Source: an uncultured Bacteroidales bacterium | Lineage (GTDB): Bacteria > Bacteroidota > Bacteroidia > Bacteroidales > P3 | Assembly: GCA_900318175.1 (NCBI GenBank) | Contig: ONJQ01000028.1 | Span: forward strand, 1-63,053 | DNA: 63,053 nt | Direction: 5' to 3' | Shown: one piece after another, positions 27,161-35,600 of the stretch | How the letters are laid out: each line of letters begins with the position of its first letter | Position numbering within the stretch: the stretch's first letter is position 1 | Program-made: the position numbers and the translations under genes | Notes under the pieces: generated by a model | Database searches by the model: none | What the model was told of the DNA's origin: nothing | Seen by the model: only the letters and a program-made list of their open reading frames with translations

Positions 27161-27874
27161 TTATATAGAATAAGAGTCATCGGGTGCATAGAAGTGAACA
27201 ACTGTGTCGGAGAAGGCGGAAGAATTAGAGCAAAGAGTAATGTAGAGGATGTTGTGGCTGTCGGCTTTGAAGAGTTGTGGGGTCCCCTCATAGCGGCAGT
27301 GGAAGGGGATGCCCTCAGTGGTATCCAGAGGCACCTTGAAGAGGCTTTTGACCCAGGGAGTGAACACCCCTGTGGAGGTATGCTCCCAAGCGGGATTGTA
27401 GTGCATATAGACGTCGCGCAGGTTGTAGCCCAGCGAGGGGAGCAAGGTGCGGTACTTGTTGGCAAAATGGGCAAAATTGCCGAGGGTGTCTTCCACCAGA
27501 TTGCCCTCGGCATCGGGTACAAGACGGTGCAGCCAGTTGAGACCCGCCACAAGATAGAAACGCCACTGCGAAGTGTCGTGGGCCGAGTACATAGCGGCCA
27601 CCTCGTTTTTGAGGTGCTCCAGACAGGGCTTGCAGAGGATGTCGAAGTAGTAGACCACTTTGTTGTGGGTGGTGTCGCTCTGGATGAGTCGTGTCAGCTC
27701 GTCGGTGGTGAGGAGGGCCGGTTCCACGGCCTTTGCCCTTTGGAAGGAGAGAACATCGACTGGGGAGGAATCGTGGTCGGGGGATTGGCTGCCACACCCG
27801 GTGCCGCAGCAGACAATGGCGAGTGACAGGAAGAGACGGAGGGTGTTGATGATGTGTGCTTTCGTGAGTATCAT
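27161..27874 (-). CDS. Lipoprotein with CxxC motif, paralog of the 30134-30820 product
   Basis: A 237-residue lipoprotein starting at the ATG at 27874; the signal ends at 'CCGTGCGSQ' (Cys27). 'VEPALLTTDELTRLIQSD' leads into 'VVYYFDILCKPCLEHLKNE', a beta-strand followed by CKPC (81-84) and a helix, as in thioredoxin-like folds. Then come 'FYLVAGLNWLHRLVPD' and 'VYMHYNPAWEHTSTGVFTPW'. No known family was recognised. It is last in the unit BlaI - M56 - lipoprotein - beta-barrel and is separated from the barrel gene by a long stem-loop. It is probably a periplasmic or surface redox or binding partner of the barrel; that is inference. Confidence 0.72.
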   Translation of the reverse strand: MILTKAHIINTLRLFLSLAIVCCGTGCGSQSPDHDSSPVDVLSFQRAKAVEPALLTTDELTRLIQSDTTHNKVVYYFDILCKPCLEHLKNEVAAMYSAHDTSQWRFYLVAGLNWLHRLVPDAEGNLVEDTLGNFAHFANKYRTLLPSLGYNLRDVYMHYNPAWEHTSTGVFTPWVKSLFKVPLDTTEGIPFHCRYEGTPQLFKADSHNILYITLCSNSSAFSDTVVHFYAPDDSYSI

Positions 27875-27906
27875 ATTGCCTTTTATTATGTTAGTGTTTG
27901 AAATGA

Positions 27907-27964
27907 GCCGTTGTGCCACTGCAAGGGCTCCGCTGCGAAGCGGGGCACACGGTGGCACAACGGC
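27907..27964 (-). terminator. Intercistronic stem-loop between beta-barrel and second lipoprotein
   Basis: Perfect 13-bp arms (27907-27919 and 27952-27964) enclose a smaller CCGCT/AGCGG hairpin (27930-27943). There is no T-run. It sits between the stop at 27977 and the start at 27874, so it may cause partial termination or stabilise the upstream mRNA. Confidence 0.55.
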
Positions 27965-27976
27965 AAATTGTGGCTG

Positions 27977-30121
27977 CTAATCATTGTTGCCCATGCGGGC
28001 CTGGCTTTCGAGCTCCATTTTGCCCAAGCGGAGGGTGAGACCGAAGGAGATGTAGCGCGAGCTGTAGCGGGTGGTGGAGTTGCTTGAGAGGTAGGGGTTG
28101 GTGTTGGCTGAGGAACGCGAGTAGGTGTTGAAGACATCCTTGACGTTGAGGTAGAGTGACAGGTGACGGTCGAGCAGGTCGGCGCTCACCCCGAGGTCGG
28201 TGGTGAAGAAGGGGTCGTAGCTGCTGAGGAAGGAGATTTGCCGGGTGGTGTAGTTGACGTTGCCGAACACTTGCAGCACATTCCACAGCTTGCCCCACAC
28301 GTTCAGCCGCAGGTTACCCGCCCAAAGGTTGTCGTCCACCCACTCGCCCGGGCGGAACTGGCTGTGGTAGCCCATGTGTACGGCGCGGGCCGAGAGGCGC
28401 AGATTGAACATGGCCGTGGGGCGGTAGGTGAGATTGATGTCGGCACCCGCCGTATGGCTGCTGCCGATGTTGAACGGCTGGCTGAAAGAGAGGTCTACCC
28501 CGACGGAGCCAAAGCCCTCGAAGTACTTGTTCCAGCCGCCTTCGAGGTTGTGGGTGTGGCTGGGAAGCAGGTCGGGGTTGCCGATCTCGTAGCTCTCGTT
28601 GCTGAAAACGATGAAGCGTGTGAGGTCGGTGGCGGAAGGCGTGGAGGTGCGGAGGGTGTAGCTGAGCGTGAAATTGTGCATCGAGGGGGTACGATAGGAG
28701 AGGTGGACGGAGGGTGAGGGAATGAGGTAGTTCTCGCGCGACACCTCGGTTGTATAGCCTGTATATGTGGCAGAGCCGATGCTTTGTTCCAGCCGTAATC
28801 CCACCTTGGCGGCGAAGTTGCCAAAGTTGCGCTTGAGGGTGAAGTAGCTCCCATACCCCTCATGGCTGTATGATTTGATGTAGCTCTGCAGCGTGTCACG
28901 ACGGTTGCCGGGCAGGGTGTCGCGCGTGTAGGTACGGACGCTCGGGGTGTGGTAGTCGCCGGTTAGGCCCGCCTCCAGTTCCCAATGCTCGGCAAAGGGC
29001 AGCGAGTAGCCCACCTCGGCCGAGAGACCCACGCCGCCCCTGTTAATACCTAAATGGCGCACGGTGTAGTCGAGGGCTGGTTGGCTGAGGAATTGACGTT
29101 GCTCGGTACCGTCGGAGGTGTAGTTGAAACCATTGGCAGCGGTGCGTATCCACAGCATCTGCCCCTTGTCGTCGAGACGATGGGAGAAATGCAGCCCGCC
29201 ATAATAGCCCACTTGGGGTATGGACGATGTGGCGGTGGAGCGATAGCTGTAGTCGCCAGGACCGTAGATGCGCTCCTGCCACTGCATGTCGACGGTCGAC
29301 ACGCCACGATACCACGACGGGTAGGCCCCGCCCCAGAAACTAAGGGAACGCATCGTGTCGAAATCGTAGTTGCCGCTCAGGTAGAAATAGCTGCCGTGTC
29401 TCCAGTTGTCGCTATGGGAGGTGTATGACTTGATGGTGGAGGTGTCGCCCTGCGGGGTGAGCAGGACGGAGCGACCCGACTGGTCACTCCACGTGTGGCT
29501 GTAGTCGTATTCGGCATAAAGATTGACGGTGAACTTCTTGTTGCTATACACATACGAAAGCCACGGCGACACCTGCGGGCGGTGATTGCCCGTGGCTCCG
29601 ATGCTGATGAACTCGTTGCGCAGAATCTTCTTGGAGGTGATGATATTGACCACGGGTCCGCTGCCGCCGTAACGGGCGGAGGGGTTGGTGATGACCTCGA
29701 TGCGGGCAATGCTGTTGGCAGGGAGGGTCTTAATGTACTGCCGCAAGCTCTCGCCGCTGAGGTTGGATGGGCGGTCGTTAATCCACACCTCCACGCTTTG
29801 TGAGCCCCGCAGGGTGATATTACCTTCGGCGTCCACCTCCACCCCCGGGGCGTTCTGCAGTGCGTCGCTGGCGGTGCCGGTCTGCACACTGGGGTCGTCA
29901 GCGGTGTTGTAGATATTCTTCTCGCCATCGACTGTATAAAGCGGTCGGTCGGCGGTAATCTTCACCTCTTCAAGTGCCTTGACCGAAGGCGAGAGGTAGA
30001 AATTGGTGTCGGAAACGGTGGCGGTGGTGTCCTGCGAAACCCTTACAGTGTCGTTGACTTGGGCGTAGCTTACGCCCGCTACTGTCATCAGTGACAGCAG
30101 CAACATGATTTGCTTTGTCAT
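27977..30121 (-). CDS. Outer-membrane beta-barrel protein with TonB-type plug
   Basis: A 714-residue protein with signal 'MTKQIMLLLSLMTVAGVSYA'. A plug-like domain (about 45-180) shows 'GTASDALQNAPGVEVDAEGN', 'GSQSVEVWINDRPSN' and 'IARIEVITNPSARYGGSG'. It is followed by about 520 residues of amphipathic, aromatic-rich strands to the C-terminus, as in the Bacteroidota 'outer membrane beta-barrel family' related to TonB receptors. An N-terminal carboxypeptidase-like domain is lacking and no clear TonB box is seen. The flanking lipoprotein paralogs and the upstream BlaI/M56 pair suggest a regulated uptake or sensing complex. The ligand is unknown. Confidence 0.85.
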   Translation of the reverse strand: MTKQIMLLLSLMTVAGVSYAQVNDTVRVSQDTTATVSDTNFYLSPSVKALEEVKITADRPLYTVDGEKNIYNTADDPSVQTGTASDALQNAPGVEVDAEGNITLRGSQSVEVWINDRPSNLSGESLRQYIKTLPANSIARIEVITNPSARYGGSGPVVNIITSKKILRNEFISIGATGNHRPQVSPWLSYVYSNKKFTVNLYAEYDYSHTWSDQSGRSVLLTPQGDTSTIKSYTSHSDNWRHGSYFYLSGNYDFDTMRSLSFWGGAYPSWYRGVSTVDMQWQERIYGPGDYSYRSTATSSIPQVGYYGGLHFSHRLDDKGQMLWIRTAANGFNYTSDGTEQRQFLSQPALDYTVRHLGINRGGVGLSAEVGYSLPFAEHWELEAGLTGDYHTPSVRTYTRDTLPGNRRDTLQSYIKSYSHEGYGSYFTLKRNFGNFAAKVGLRLEQSIGSATYTGYTTEVSRENYLIPSPSVHLSYRTPSMHNFTLSYTLRTSTPSATDLTRFIVFSNESYEIGNPDLLPSHTHNLEGGWNKYFEGFGSVGVDLSFSQPFNIGSSHTAGADINLTYRPTAMFNLRLSARAVHMGYHSQFRPGEWVDDNLWAGNLRLNVWGKLWNVLQVFGNVNYTTRQISFLSSYDPFFTTDLGVSADLLDRHLSLYLNVKDVFNTYSRSSANTNPYLSSNSTTRYSSRYISFGLTLRLGKMELESQARMGNND

Positions 30122-30133
30122 AATATTATGGGG

Positions 30134-30820
30134 TTATTTTATTGTTATAATGGTATTTGGATTATGAAAACAATGGGTGTCGAGCGTGTATTCGCAGCGG
30201 GGCGAATAATACTGGTCTGTGGTGTCGCCGTCCTTGTTCTTCTGGACAATGCAATCAAGAGCGATGCGGCCATGTCGGTCGGCGATGAACAGTTGCGGCG
30301 AGCCTTCGTACTGGCAGCGGAAGGGATGGTCGGAGTGGAACATGCTTTTTGCCCAGGGGGTGAACACCCCGGTGTCGGTGTGCTCCCAAGTGGGGTTATA
30401 GTGCATGTAAACGTCGTTCATATCGTAGCCCAACGAGGGGAGCAGGTCGCGGTAAAGTTTGGCAAAATGGACGATGTTGCCGAGGGTATCTTCCACCAGG
30501 TTGCCTATGGAATCGGGGATTAGGCGGTGAAGCCAGTTGAAACCCGCCACAAGATAGAACCGCCACAGTGCAGTGTCGCGGTTGGCATACATCGCGGCCA
30601 ATTCGTTGCGGAGGTGTTCGAGGCAGGGTTTGTTGTGCGTCGTGTCGCTCTTGACGAGACGGGTAATCTCGTCGGTGGTGAGCATGGAGGGTTCCACTGC
30701 CTTGACCTGTTCAAAGGTCAGCACACCTTTCTCCTGCTCCTCGGCTGGGCGGCCGGTGCACCCGGTGAGTGCGAGTGCAACAGCCGCCAGCAGTGTGATA
30801 TGTCTTAATGCTTTTGCCAT
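30134..30820 (-). CDS. Lipoprotein paralog that has lost its CxxC
   Basis: A 228-residue lipoprotein (signal to 'ALALTGCTGR', Cys21) about half identical to the 27161-27874 product over most of its length ('LTTDEITRLVKSDTTHNK', 'FYLVAGFNWLHRLIPDS', 'VYMHYNPTWEHTDTGVFTPW'). It lacks exactly the ten residues VVYYFDILCK of the paralog, so the hydrophobic strand and the first cysteine of CKPC are gone and 'NK' runs directly into 'PCLEHL'. Its C-terminus is also different and longer. It lies 5 nt after the M56 gene and 12 nt before the beta-barrel gene. Function unknown. Confidence 0.72.
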   Translation of the reverse strand: MAKALRHITLLAAVALALTGCTGRPAEEQEKGVLTFEQVKAVEPSMLTTDEITRLVKSDTTHNKPCLEHLRNELAAMYANRDTALWRFYLVAGFNWLHRLIPDSIGNLVEDTLGNIVHFAKLYRDLLPSLGYDMNDVYMHYNPTWEHTDTGVFTPWAKSMFHSDHPFRCQYEGSPQLFIADRHGRIALDCIVQKNKDGDTTDQYYSPRCEYTLDTHCFHNPNTIITIK

Positions 30821-30825
30821 AGCTT

Positions 30826-32529
30826 TTAGGGTTCAATCTGTTGGGCTAATGAGTCGGCGTAGTGTTTGTTGATAGCCTTCAGTGTCACTTCCAGAATGAA
30901 GCGGTCGCCCTCCATAAGAGGATTAAAACGACTGGTGGTGTCGTAAAAATGGCGGGCATCGGGATGGATTGTGTTGTTATGAAAGTGCCACCCTTTGTAG
31001 AATTCCCTTTCTGTCTCGCCAGAATGTGTTTTGTACTCATGGACGGCGGTGTAGTCGGCGGTAGAGGTTGACCCCAAAAGACGGTTGTAGTCGTTCCAGT
31101 AGTCTGGTTTCTCTGAGCCGTATGACACCTCCACTCGGGGATAGATAGTGTCGTTTTCAATGCGTTCGTTGAACTCAATTATCTCGTCACCCACCTTTTT
31201 TGTGTTGGAAACCGTAACGGTGTCAATGCGGTAGCGGTACATGGGCAGGCCTTTGAGTGCCTTGACTATCCCCTCAATCGGGTCGGCATTGACAAAGCGT
31301 AGCTTGATGCTGTCGCCGTCGCAGTGGAGGGTTTCGAGCTTCATGTCGAGCCATGGATTGCCTGTGCTGTCAAAAAGATGGAGGCCGCTGTCGTCTATCG
31401 TGTAGGAAAAGAGTTGCGCGTTTCCTGCTGTGTCGCGGGAAAGGATGTGCAACCGTCCGTCGCGGTGGAAGCAAAACAGACGGCTTTCAAGTCCCATGAA
31501 CTTATTGCATTGGAGGGTGGGTTCGGCGGGATTGTCCGACTTGAGTTCGATGGAGCTTACTTCGTAGAAGCCATCCAGCGTTTGGCGAGAGACACATCCG
31601 ACCAGCAGCACCACGAACGCGATGGGCAGCACGACGAGCGGCAGTAGCCCTCCGTGGCGGGAGCGGCGCCGTGCCATCATGGCGATGCGTTTCTTCACCA
31701 ACGAGTAGTCGAAAGTGTTGCCTATGGCGCTATACGGTTTGCCGCTCACCTGATGGTAGAACAACTCGGCGTAGGCGGCTCCGTTGTCGGTTGCCAGCAT
31801 TGCGTTGTCGGCCTGGTATTCATGCACACGCTTCAATTCACGCTGGTAGAGATAAACAAACGGATTGAACCAAAGTATTACTTTAACTACTTCGCTCAAC
31901 AAGAGGTCAAGCGTGTGACGTTGGCGCACATGTACCATTTCGTGTCCAATAAGCTGCTGCATCTCGGTTGGGTTGAAGCCGTTACGGCCTAAGACGACAT
32001 GTTTGCCAAAGGAGTAGGCTGGTGTGTCGTCATTCAGTACGCTGACCTTGACACCGTCCTGCATCTTATATTGCAGTCGGCCAAGGTGGCGTTGTAATCT
32101 TGCCAGTCTTATGGTTAAGAGTATCATGGTGGTGGCAACACCTATCCAATAGATAATGGGCAGAATGTCCACCACTTTGTCAAGGATGGTCGGGGTGGTC
32201 CCTCCTTCGGACAGGCTGATTCGTCTCATTCCGTTATTGTCCTGAGCAAGCTTGATTTCAGATACGCCACCTTTAGTACTAATATAAGTCATAGCCATGC
32301 CCTCAGGTGTGGTGCTGTAGGCCAACTGCGCCGTCGCTTCGGCATTGTTGCCGTCATAGTTGGCCTGACGTATGAGCGGAAGATGGATGAAGGGTAGCAG
32401 CAGTGACAACAATAAGGTGCCCAGCAGATAGTAGCGTACCATGGTGAAGCGAGTTTCACGCCGCATGAGCAGCCAGTAGGAGCCGAAGAAAAGCACAGTG
32501 CCAATGGTGGCAAGGAGGAGGTATTTCAT
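30826..32529 (-). CDS. M56-family (BlaR1/MecR1-like) membrane metallopeptidase sensor
   Basis: A 567-residue membrane protein. Hydrophobic helices lie at about 3-20, 33-50, 122-142 and near 295-315. The zinc protease core 'LIGHEMVHVRQRHTLDLLLS' has HExxH at 196-200, and 'VHEYQADNAML' supplies the third ligand Glu. A long extracytoplasmic C-terminal domain (about 320-567) with no recognised family could sense ligand or interact with neighbours. In BlaR1/MecR1 systems, sensing activates the protease and leads to loss of the BlaI repressor. The gene overlaps blaI by ATGA. No beta-lactam-binding domain is visible, so the signal is probably not an antibiotic. Confidence 0.88.
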   Translation of the reverse strand: MKYLLLATIGTVLFFGSYWLLMRRETRFTMVRYYLLGTLLLSLLLPFIHLPLIRQANYDGNNAEATAQLAYSTTPEGMAMTYISTKGGVSEIKLAQDNNGMRRISLSEGGTTPTILDKVVDILPIIYWIGVATTMILLTIRLARLQRHLGRLQYKMQDGVKVSVLNDDTPAYSFGKHVVLGRNGFNPTEMQQLIGHEMVHVRQRHTLDLLLSEVVKVILWFNPFVYLYQRELKRVHEYQADNAMLATDNGAAYAELFYHQVSGKPYSAIGNTFDYSLVKKRIAMMARRRSRHGGLLPLVVLPIAFVVLLVGCVSRQTLDGFYEVSSIELKSDNPAEPTLQCNKFMGLESRLFCFHRDGRLHILSRDTAGNAQLFSYTIDDSGLHLFDSTGNPWLDMKLETLHCDGDSIKLRFVNADPIEGIVKALKGLPMYRYRIDTVTVSNTKKVGDEIIEFNERIENDTIYPRVEVSYGSEKPDYWNDYNRLLGSTSTADYTAVHEYKTHSGETEREFYKGWHFHNNTIHPDARHFYDTTSRFNPLMEGDRFILEVTLKAINKHYADSLAQQIEP

Positions 32530-32942
32530 TGCTTGCCCTCCTTTCCATCGTTTTGGGCATGGCGTTTTTCTTCGATGATACGGCTCAGTGCCTCCAGCTC
32601 GTCATTAGTCACCTCTCCACCATCGAGGAAAAAGGATACTAACGAGGTGTAGGATGAGGAAAAGTAGTTCTTCATCAGCGTGCCCAACATCCGTCCCTTG
32701 TATGCCTCGCGACTGACAAGGGGATAATACTGATTGTTGCCGTTAAAGTCTTTGTGTGCCACAAAACCCTTCTGCTCGAGGATGCGTATTTCGGTGAGCA
32801 CTGTGCGGTAGGCGGGCTTGGGTTCTTCCACGGCGGCGGCAATGTCGCCCGCAAAACCTTTGCCCACTTGCCACACCGCCTGCATCACCTGCTCCTCCGC
32901 CTTCGTAAGTGTTTGACTTTTTTCTTGTTTCTTACTATTCAT
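32526..32942 (-). CDS. BlaI/MecI/CopY-family repressor
   Basis: A 138-residue winged-helix repressor. 'LTKAEEQVMQAVWQVGKGF' and 'PAYRTVLTEIRILEQKGFV' form the DNA-binding domain and 'YYPLVSREAYKGRML' the wing and cleavage region, followed by a C-terminal dimerisation helix. The ATG at 32942 is preferred over one at 32966. It is coupled by ATGA to its cognate M56 protease, and a perfect 16-bp palindrome lies 28 bp upstream of its start. It probably represses the whole locus down to 27161. Confidence 0.9.
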   Translation of the reverse strand: MNSKKQEKSQTLTKAEEQVMQAVWQVGKGFAGDIAAAVEEPKPAYRTVLTEIRILEQKGFVAHKDFNGNNQYYPLVSREAYKGRMLGTLMKNYFSSSYTSLVSFFLDGGEVTNDELEALSRIIEEKRHAQNDGKEGKQ

Positions 32943-32970
32943 ATATATTCGATTTAAAAAATACACATTG

Positions 32971-32986
32971 GATTAAAATTTTAATC
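32971..32986 (-). promoter_or_regulatory. 16-bp perfect palindrome, candidate BlaI-type operator
   Basis: GATTAAAATTTTAATC lies just upstream of the repressor gene, near a TATTTTTT that resembles the -7 box on the minus strand (about 32956-32963). Autoregulation of blaI-type genes through such dyads is usual. Confidence 0.6.
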
Positions 32987-33096
32987 TCACCCACCAAAAC
33001 GGAGAAGAAAAAGAATTATTGTGCACTTATGATTATTTTTTTAGTCCAAGTCGTACTTTTTTCAACAATTATCTATCTGTAAAACGATTATGATAT

Positions 33097-33130
33097 AAAA
33101 AAAATGTGTGTCCAGCGCCTTGAACACACA
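33097..33130 (-). terminator. Terminator of galE
   Basis: On the minus strand TGTGTGT...ACACACA arms (33124-33130 with 33105-33111) are followed by eight T. It begins 26 nt after the galE stop. Confidence 0.8.
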
Positions 33131-33155
33131 CAAATGATTTAATGAGGACGAAAGT

Positions 33156-34178
33156 TTATTCTTCAGGATAGCCATCTGGGTTCTGGCGTTGCCAGTTCCA
33201 ACTGTCGCGCACCATCTCGTCAATTCCATAACGGGCTTTCCAACCCAGTTCCTTTTCAGCCTTGGCGGGGTTACTGTAGCAGGTGGCAATGTCGCCAGCA
33301 CGACGGGGCTTGATGCTGTAGGGAACTTTAACACCGTTGACCTTCTCAAAAGCATGCACCATGTCAAGGACGCTATAGCCATGGCCGGTGCCAAGATTGT
33401 AAATACCGATGCCGCAACGGCGTTCAATGGCCTTGAGAGCACTGACATGACCTGCAGCGAGGTCGCATACGTGTATATAGTCGCGCACTCCTGTACCGTC
33501 AGGTGTAGGGTAGTCGTTACCAAAAACGCCAAGTTCAGGTCGTTTGCCTACTGCCACTTGAGAGATGTAAGGCATCAGATTGTTAGGAATGCCGTTGGGG
33601 TTCTCCCCTATCCTGCCCGAAGGATGGGCACCCACAGGATTGAAGTAGCGTAGCAGTACCACGTTCCATTCGGGGTCGGCCTTCTGTATATCCATGAGCA
33701 CCTGTTCCAACATGCTCTTGGTCCAGCCGTAAGGATTTGTACACTGACCTTTGGGACATTGTTCGGTGATAGGTATTTCGGCAGGGTCGCCATAGACTGT
33801 GGCACTACTGCTGAAAATAATACTCTTGCAGCCATGACGGTGCATCACATCTACCAGAACCAGTGTGCCGCTGATATTGTTTTCGTAATATTCCCATGGT
33901 TTCTCAACGCTCTCTCCCACTGCCTTTAGTCCAGCAAAATGGATGCATGCATCAAACCGATGTTTAGCAAAGATCTTCTCCAAACCTTCGCGGTCACGAA
34001 TGTCAACGTGGTAGAATGGTACCTCCGCAATGCCTATTATTTCAGCCGCACGGCGCAAAGCCTCACGGTTGCTGTTGCTCAGATTGTCCACAACCACAGC
34101 GGTGTGTCCAGCCTTATAAAGTTCTATTATAGTGTGGGAGCCAATATACCCCGCTCCCCCGGTAACAAGAATATTCAT
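33156..34178 (-). CDS. galE: UDP-glucose 4-epimerase
   Basis: A 340-residue short-chain dehydrogenase-type epimerase. 'ILVTGGAGYIGSHTIIEL' is the NAD-binding GxxGxxG, 'IIFSSSATVYGDP' carries the catalytic Ser/Thr, and 'NPYGWTKSMLEQ' is the YxxxK pair, with Trp-Thr where Ser or Thr is more usual. 'GVFGNDYPTPDGTGVRDYIH' and 'NLGTGHGYSVLDMV' confirm GalE. It interconverts UDP-glucose and UDP-galactose, feeding surface polysaccharide synthesis. It is monocistronic, with a terminator immediately downstream. Confidence 0.95.
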   Translation of the reverse strand: MNILVTGGAGYIGSHTIIELYKAGHTAVVVDNLSNSNREALRRAAEIIGIAEVPFYHVDIRDREGLEKIFAKHRFDACIHFAGLKAVGESVEKPWEYYENNISGTLVLVDVMHRHGCKSIIFSSSATVYGDPAEIPITEQCPKGQCTNPYGWTKSMLEQVLMDIQKADPEWNVVLLRYFNPVGAHPSGRIGENPNGIPNNLMPYISQVAVGKRPELGVFGNDYPTPDGTGVRDYIHVCDLAAGHVSALKAIERRCGIGIYNLGTGHGYSVLDMVHAFEKVNGVKVPYSIKPRRAGDIATCYSNPAKAEKELGWKARYGIDEMVRDSWNWQRQNPDGYPEE

Positions 34179-34310
34179 ATCTAAAAGAAACTATTTTCAA
34201 TACTATAACGTCAATACCTGATCATTATTGTTCCCATCATGCAAAATTGAACAAAAAAAGCAGAGCAATAAGTCAGTTCCCGCTGTAAAGCCATCTAAGA
34301 ACTGTCGAGT

Positions 34311-35447
34311 TCAACGCGACACCTCCCAGTGGCCACCTTTGTCGGGGCCAATACGGCGGATAACACCCTGTTCTTTCAGTTTTGCAATATGCTTGGCTAT
34401 TGACTGACGACTTACACCTATCATTTCAGCCATGGCAGTAGTCGTCACATTTCCATCCCTCTCTATAAGAGTGATAATCCTATGCGGGATGTCCCTCTTT
34501 TTCTGTAAACCAACATCCGTTTTCTGTAAACTTTCCTGTATACCTTTCTGTAAACTTTTCTGTTTGTTATTCTCTTTTTTCTGTGAACTCACTTGAAAGA
34601 CATACTCCATTGGCTCTTCGACCACATCACCCTTAATCTCCTTCCAACGGATATGCAGATAACGGTTTTTCAACTCGTTGTGTTCACCCATCATAAGGTT
34701 GCGGAAGAACCGTTCAAGGTATTCGGTGGTGCGTTCCACTCCTGCGGGCAGGTTCTGATAGTTTGCGCGCACCAACGCATTGCGGAAATACCACGAATGC
34801 TCTTTGAAGGGGTCGTTGTTTACACGATAGCCAAGCTGACGCAAATACTTGATGGTAAATACCGCCGTTGTGCGGGTGTTACCCTCGGAAAAAGGATGAA
34901 TCTGCCATATACCCGACACAAAATTGCTGATACGTCTAACCACTCGTGGCAAGTCAATGCCTTTATAGCTAAACAACCTTTCTTGCTCGAAATCATAATC
35001 CAGTGTAGCAGCAATCATGTCGCATGAGCTATAAAGCACCGAAGCTCCATCAAGCACCCACTCTTTTTTCTTGATATTGTTTTGTCTGTAACGTCCTGCG
35101 CGAAGCAATACACCCTCAAACAGACGCCGATGAATTGCAGCAAGCATTGCTGGCGAGAAGGTGAACGCATCCTCGGCAAGCAGACGAGCTATGCGAGCAG
35201 AAACCCCGTCGGCCTCGTCAGTGCCAGCCTCCTCGTGTCGGCCTTGCTCGGTTTGGTAGTAGGCGGCTATGCGACGGTCCACCTCATCGATGCCGATGCG
35301 TTCCTCGATGTGGTCTTGTGCCGTCTGCAAAAGGTAGCGCGAGGGTTTCAATCCGTCGACTGCCTGAAGCCCGATGGCCACTTGCCAGTTTTCAGCACGC
35401 TCTTTGCGACCGGGTTCCCCTTGGGTTATGTATTCCTCGAAGTCCAT
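34311..35447 (-). CDS. Fic-domain protein with C-terminal winged helix
   Basis: A 378-residue protein. The Fic core has 'IWQIHPFSEGNTRTTAVF' (184-192 is the HxFx(D/E)GNxR motif with catalytic His184; Thr replaces the usual Gly after GN), preceded by the flap-like 'GRYRQNNIKKKEWVLDGA'. The C-terminal 60 residues ('NVTTTAMAEMIGVSRQSIAK') are a helix-turn-helix. Fic proteins transfer AMP or other phosphate-containing groups to target hydroxyls. This architecture is common as stand-alone, often self-regulating proteins; no antitoxin gene is adjacent. Its promoter lies 24 nt upstream. Confidence 0.9.
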   Translation of the reverse strand: MDFEEYITQGEPGRKERAENWQVAIGLQAVDGLKPSRYLLQTAQDHIEERIGIDEVDRRIAAYYQTEQGRHEEAGTDEADGVSARIARLLAEDAFTFSPAMLAAIHRRLFEGVLLRAGRYRQNNIKKKEWVLDGASVLYSSCDMIAATLDYDFEQERLFSYKGIDLPRVVRRISNFVSGIWQIHPFSEGNTRTTAVFTIKYLRQLGYRVNNDPFKEHSWYFRNALVRANYQNLPAGVERTTEYLERFFRNLMMGEHNELKNRYLHIRWKEIKGDVVEEPMEYVFQVSSQKKENNKQKSLQKGIQESLQKTDVGLQKKRDIPHRIITLIERDGNVTTTAMAEMIGVSRQSIAKHIAKLKEQGVIRRIGPDKGGHWEVSR

Positions 35448-35470
35448 TGTTTGTTGTTTCTTTTACAATG

Positions 35471-35478
35471 CAAAGATA
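35471..35478 (-). promoter_or_regulatory. -7 box for the fic gene
   Basis: TATCTTTG followed by CA on the minus strand, preceded by AGTCG, 23 nt before the ATG; the leader is therefore very short. Confidence 0.6.
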
Positions 35479-35600
35479 CGACTTTTTTCTGAGGTGACCA
35501 AATTTTTTACCACTTTTTATGAAGTTTTTTCTCCTCTTTTTCGCTTATCAATGAGGTGATTGGGTGGTAAATCCATACTGCCGGAGACAGGCTCTGAGCC

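Noticed and set aside
30826-32942. BlaI/M56 pair as a beta-lactam resistance locus
   Set aside because: No beta-lactamase or penicillin-binding sensor domain is present in the operon; the beta-lactamase-fold protein at 37518 has its own promoter and an exported GH3 fusion.
34311-35447. Fic protein as part of a toxin-antitoxin pair
   Set aside because: No antitoxin-sized gene overlaps or directly adjoins it; the 53-aa membrane peptide is not similar to Fic antitoxins.
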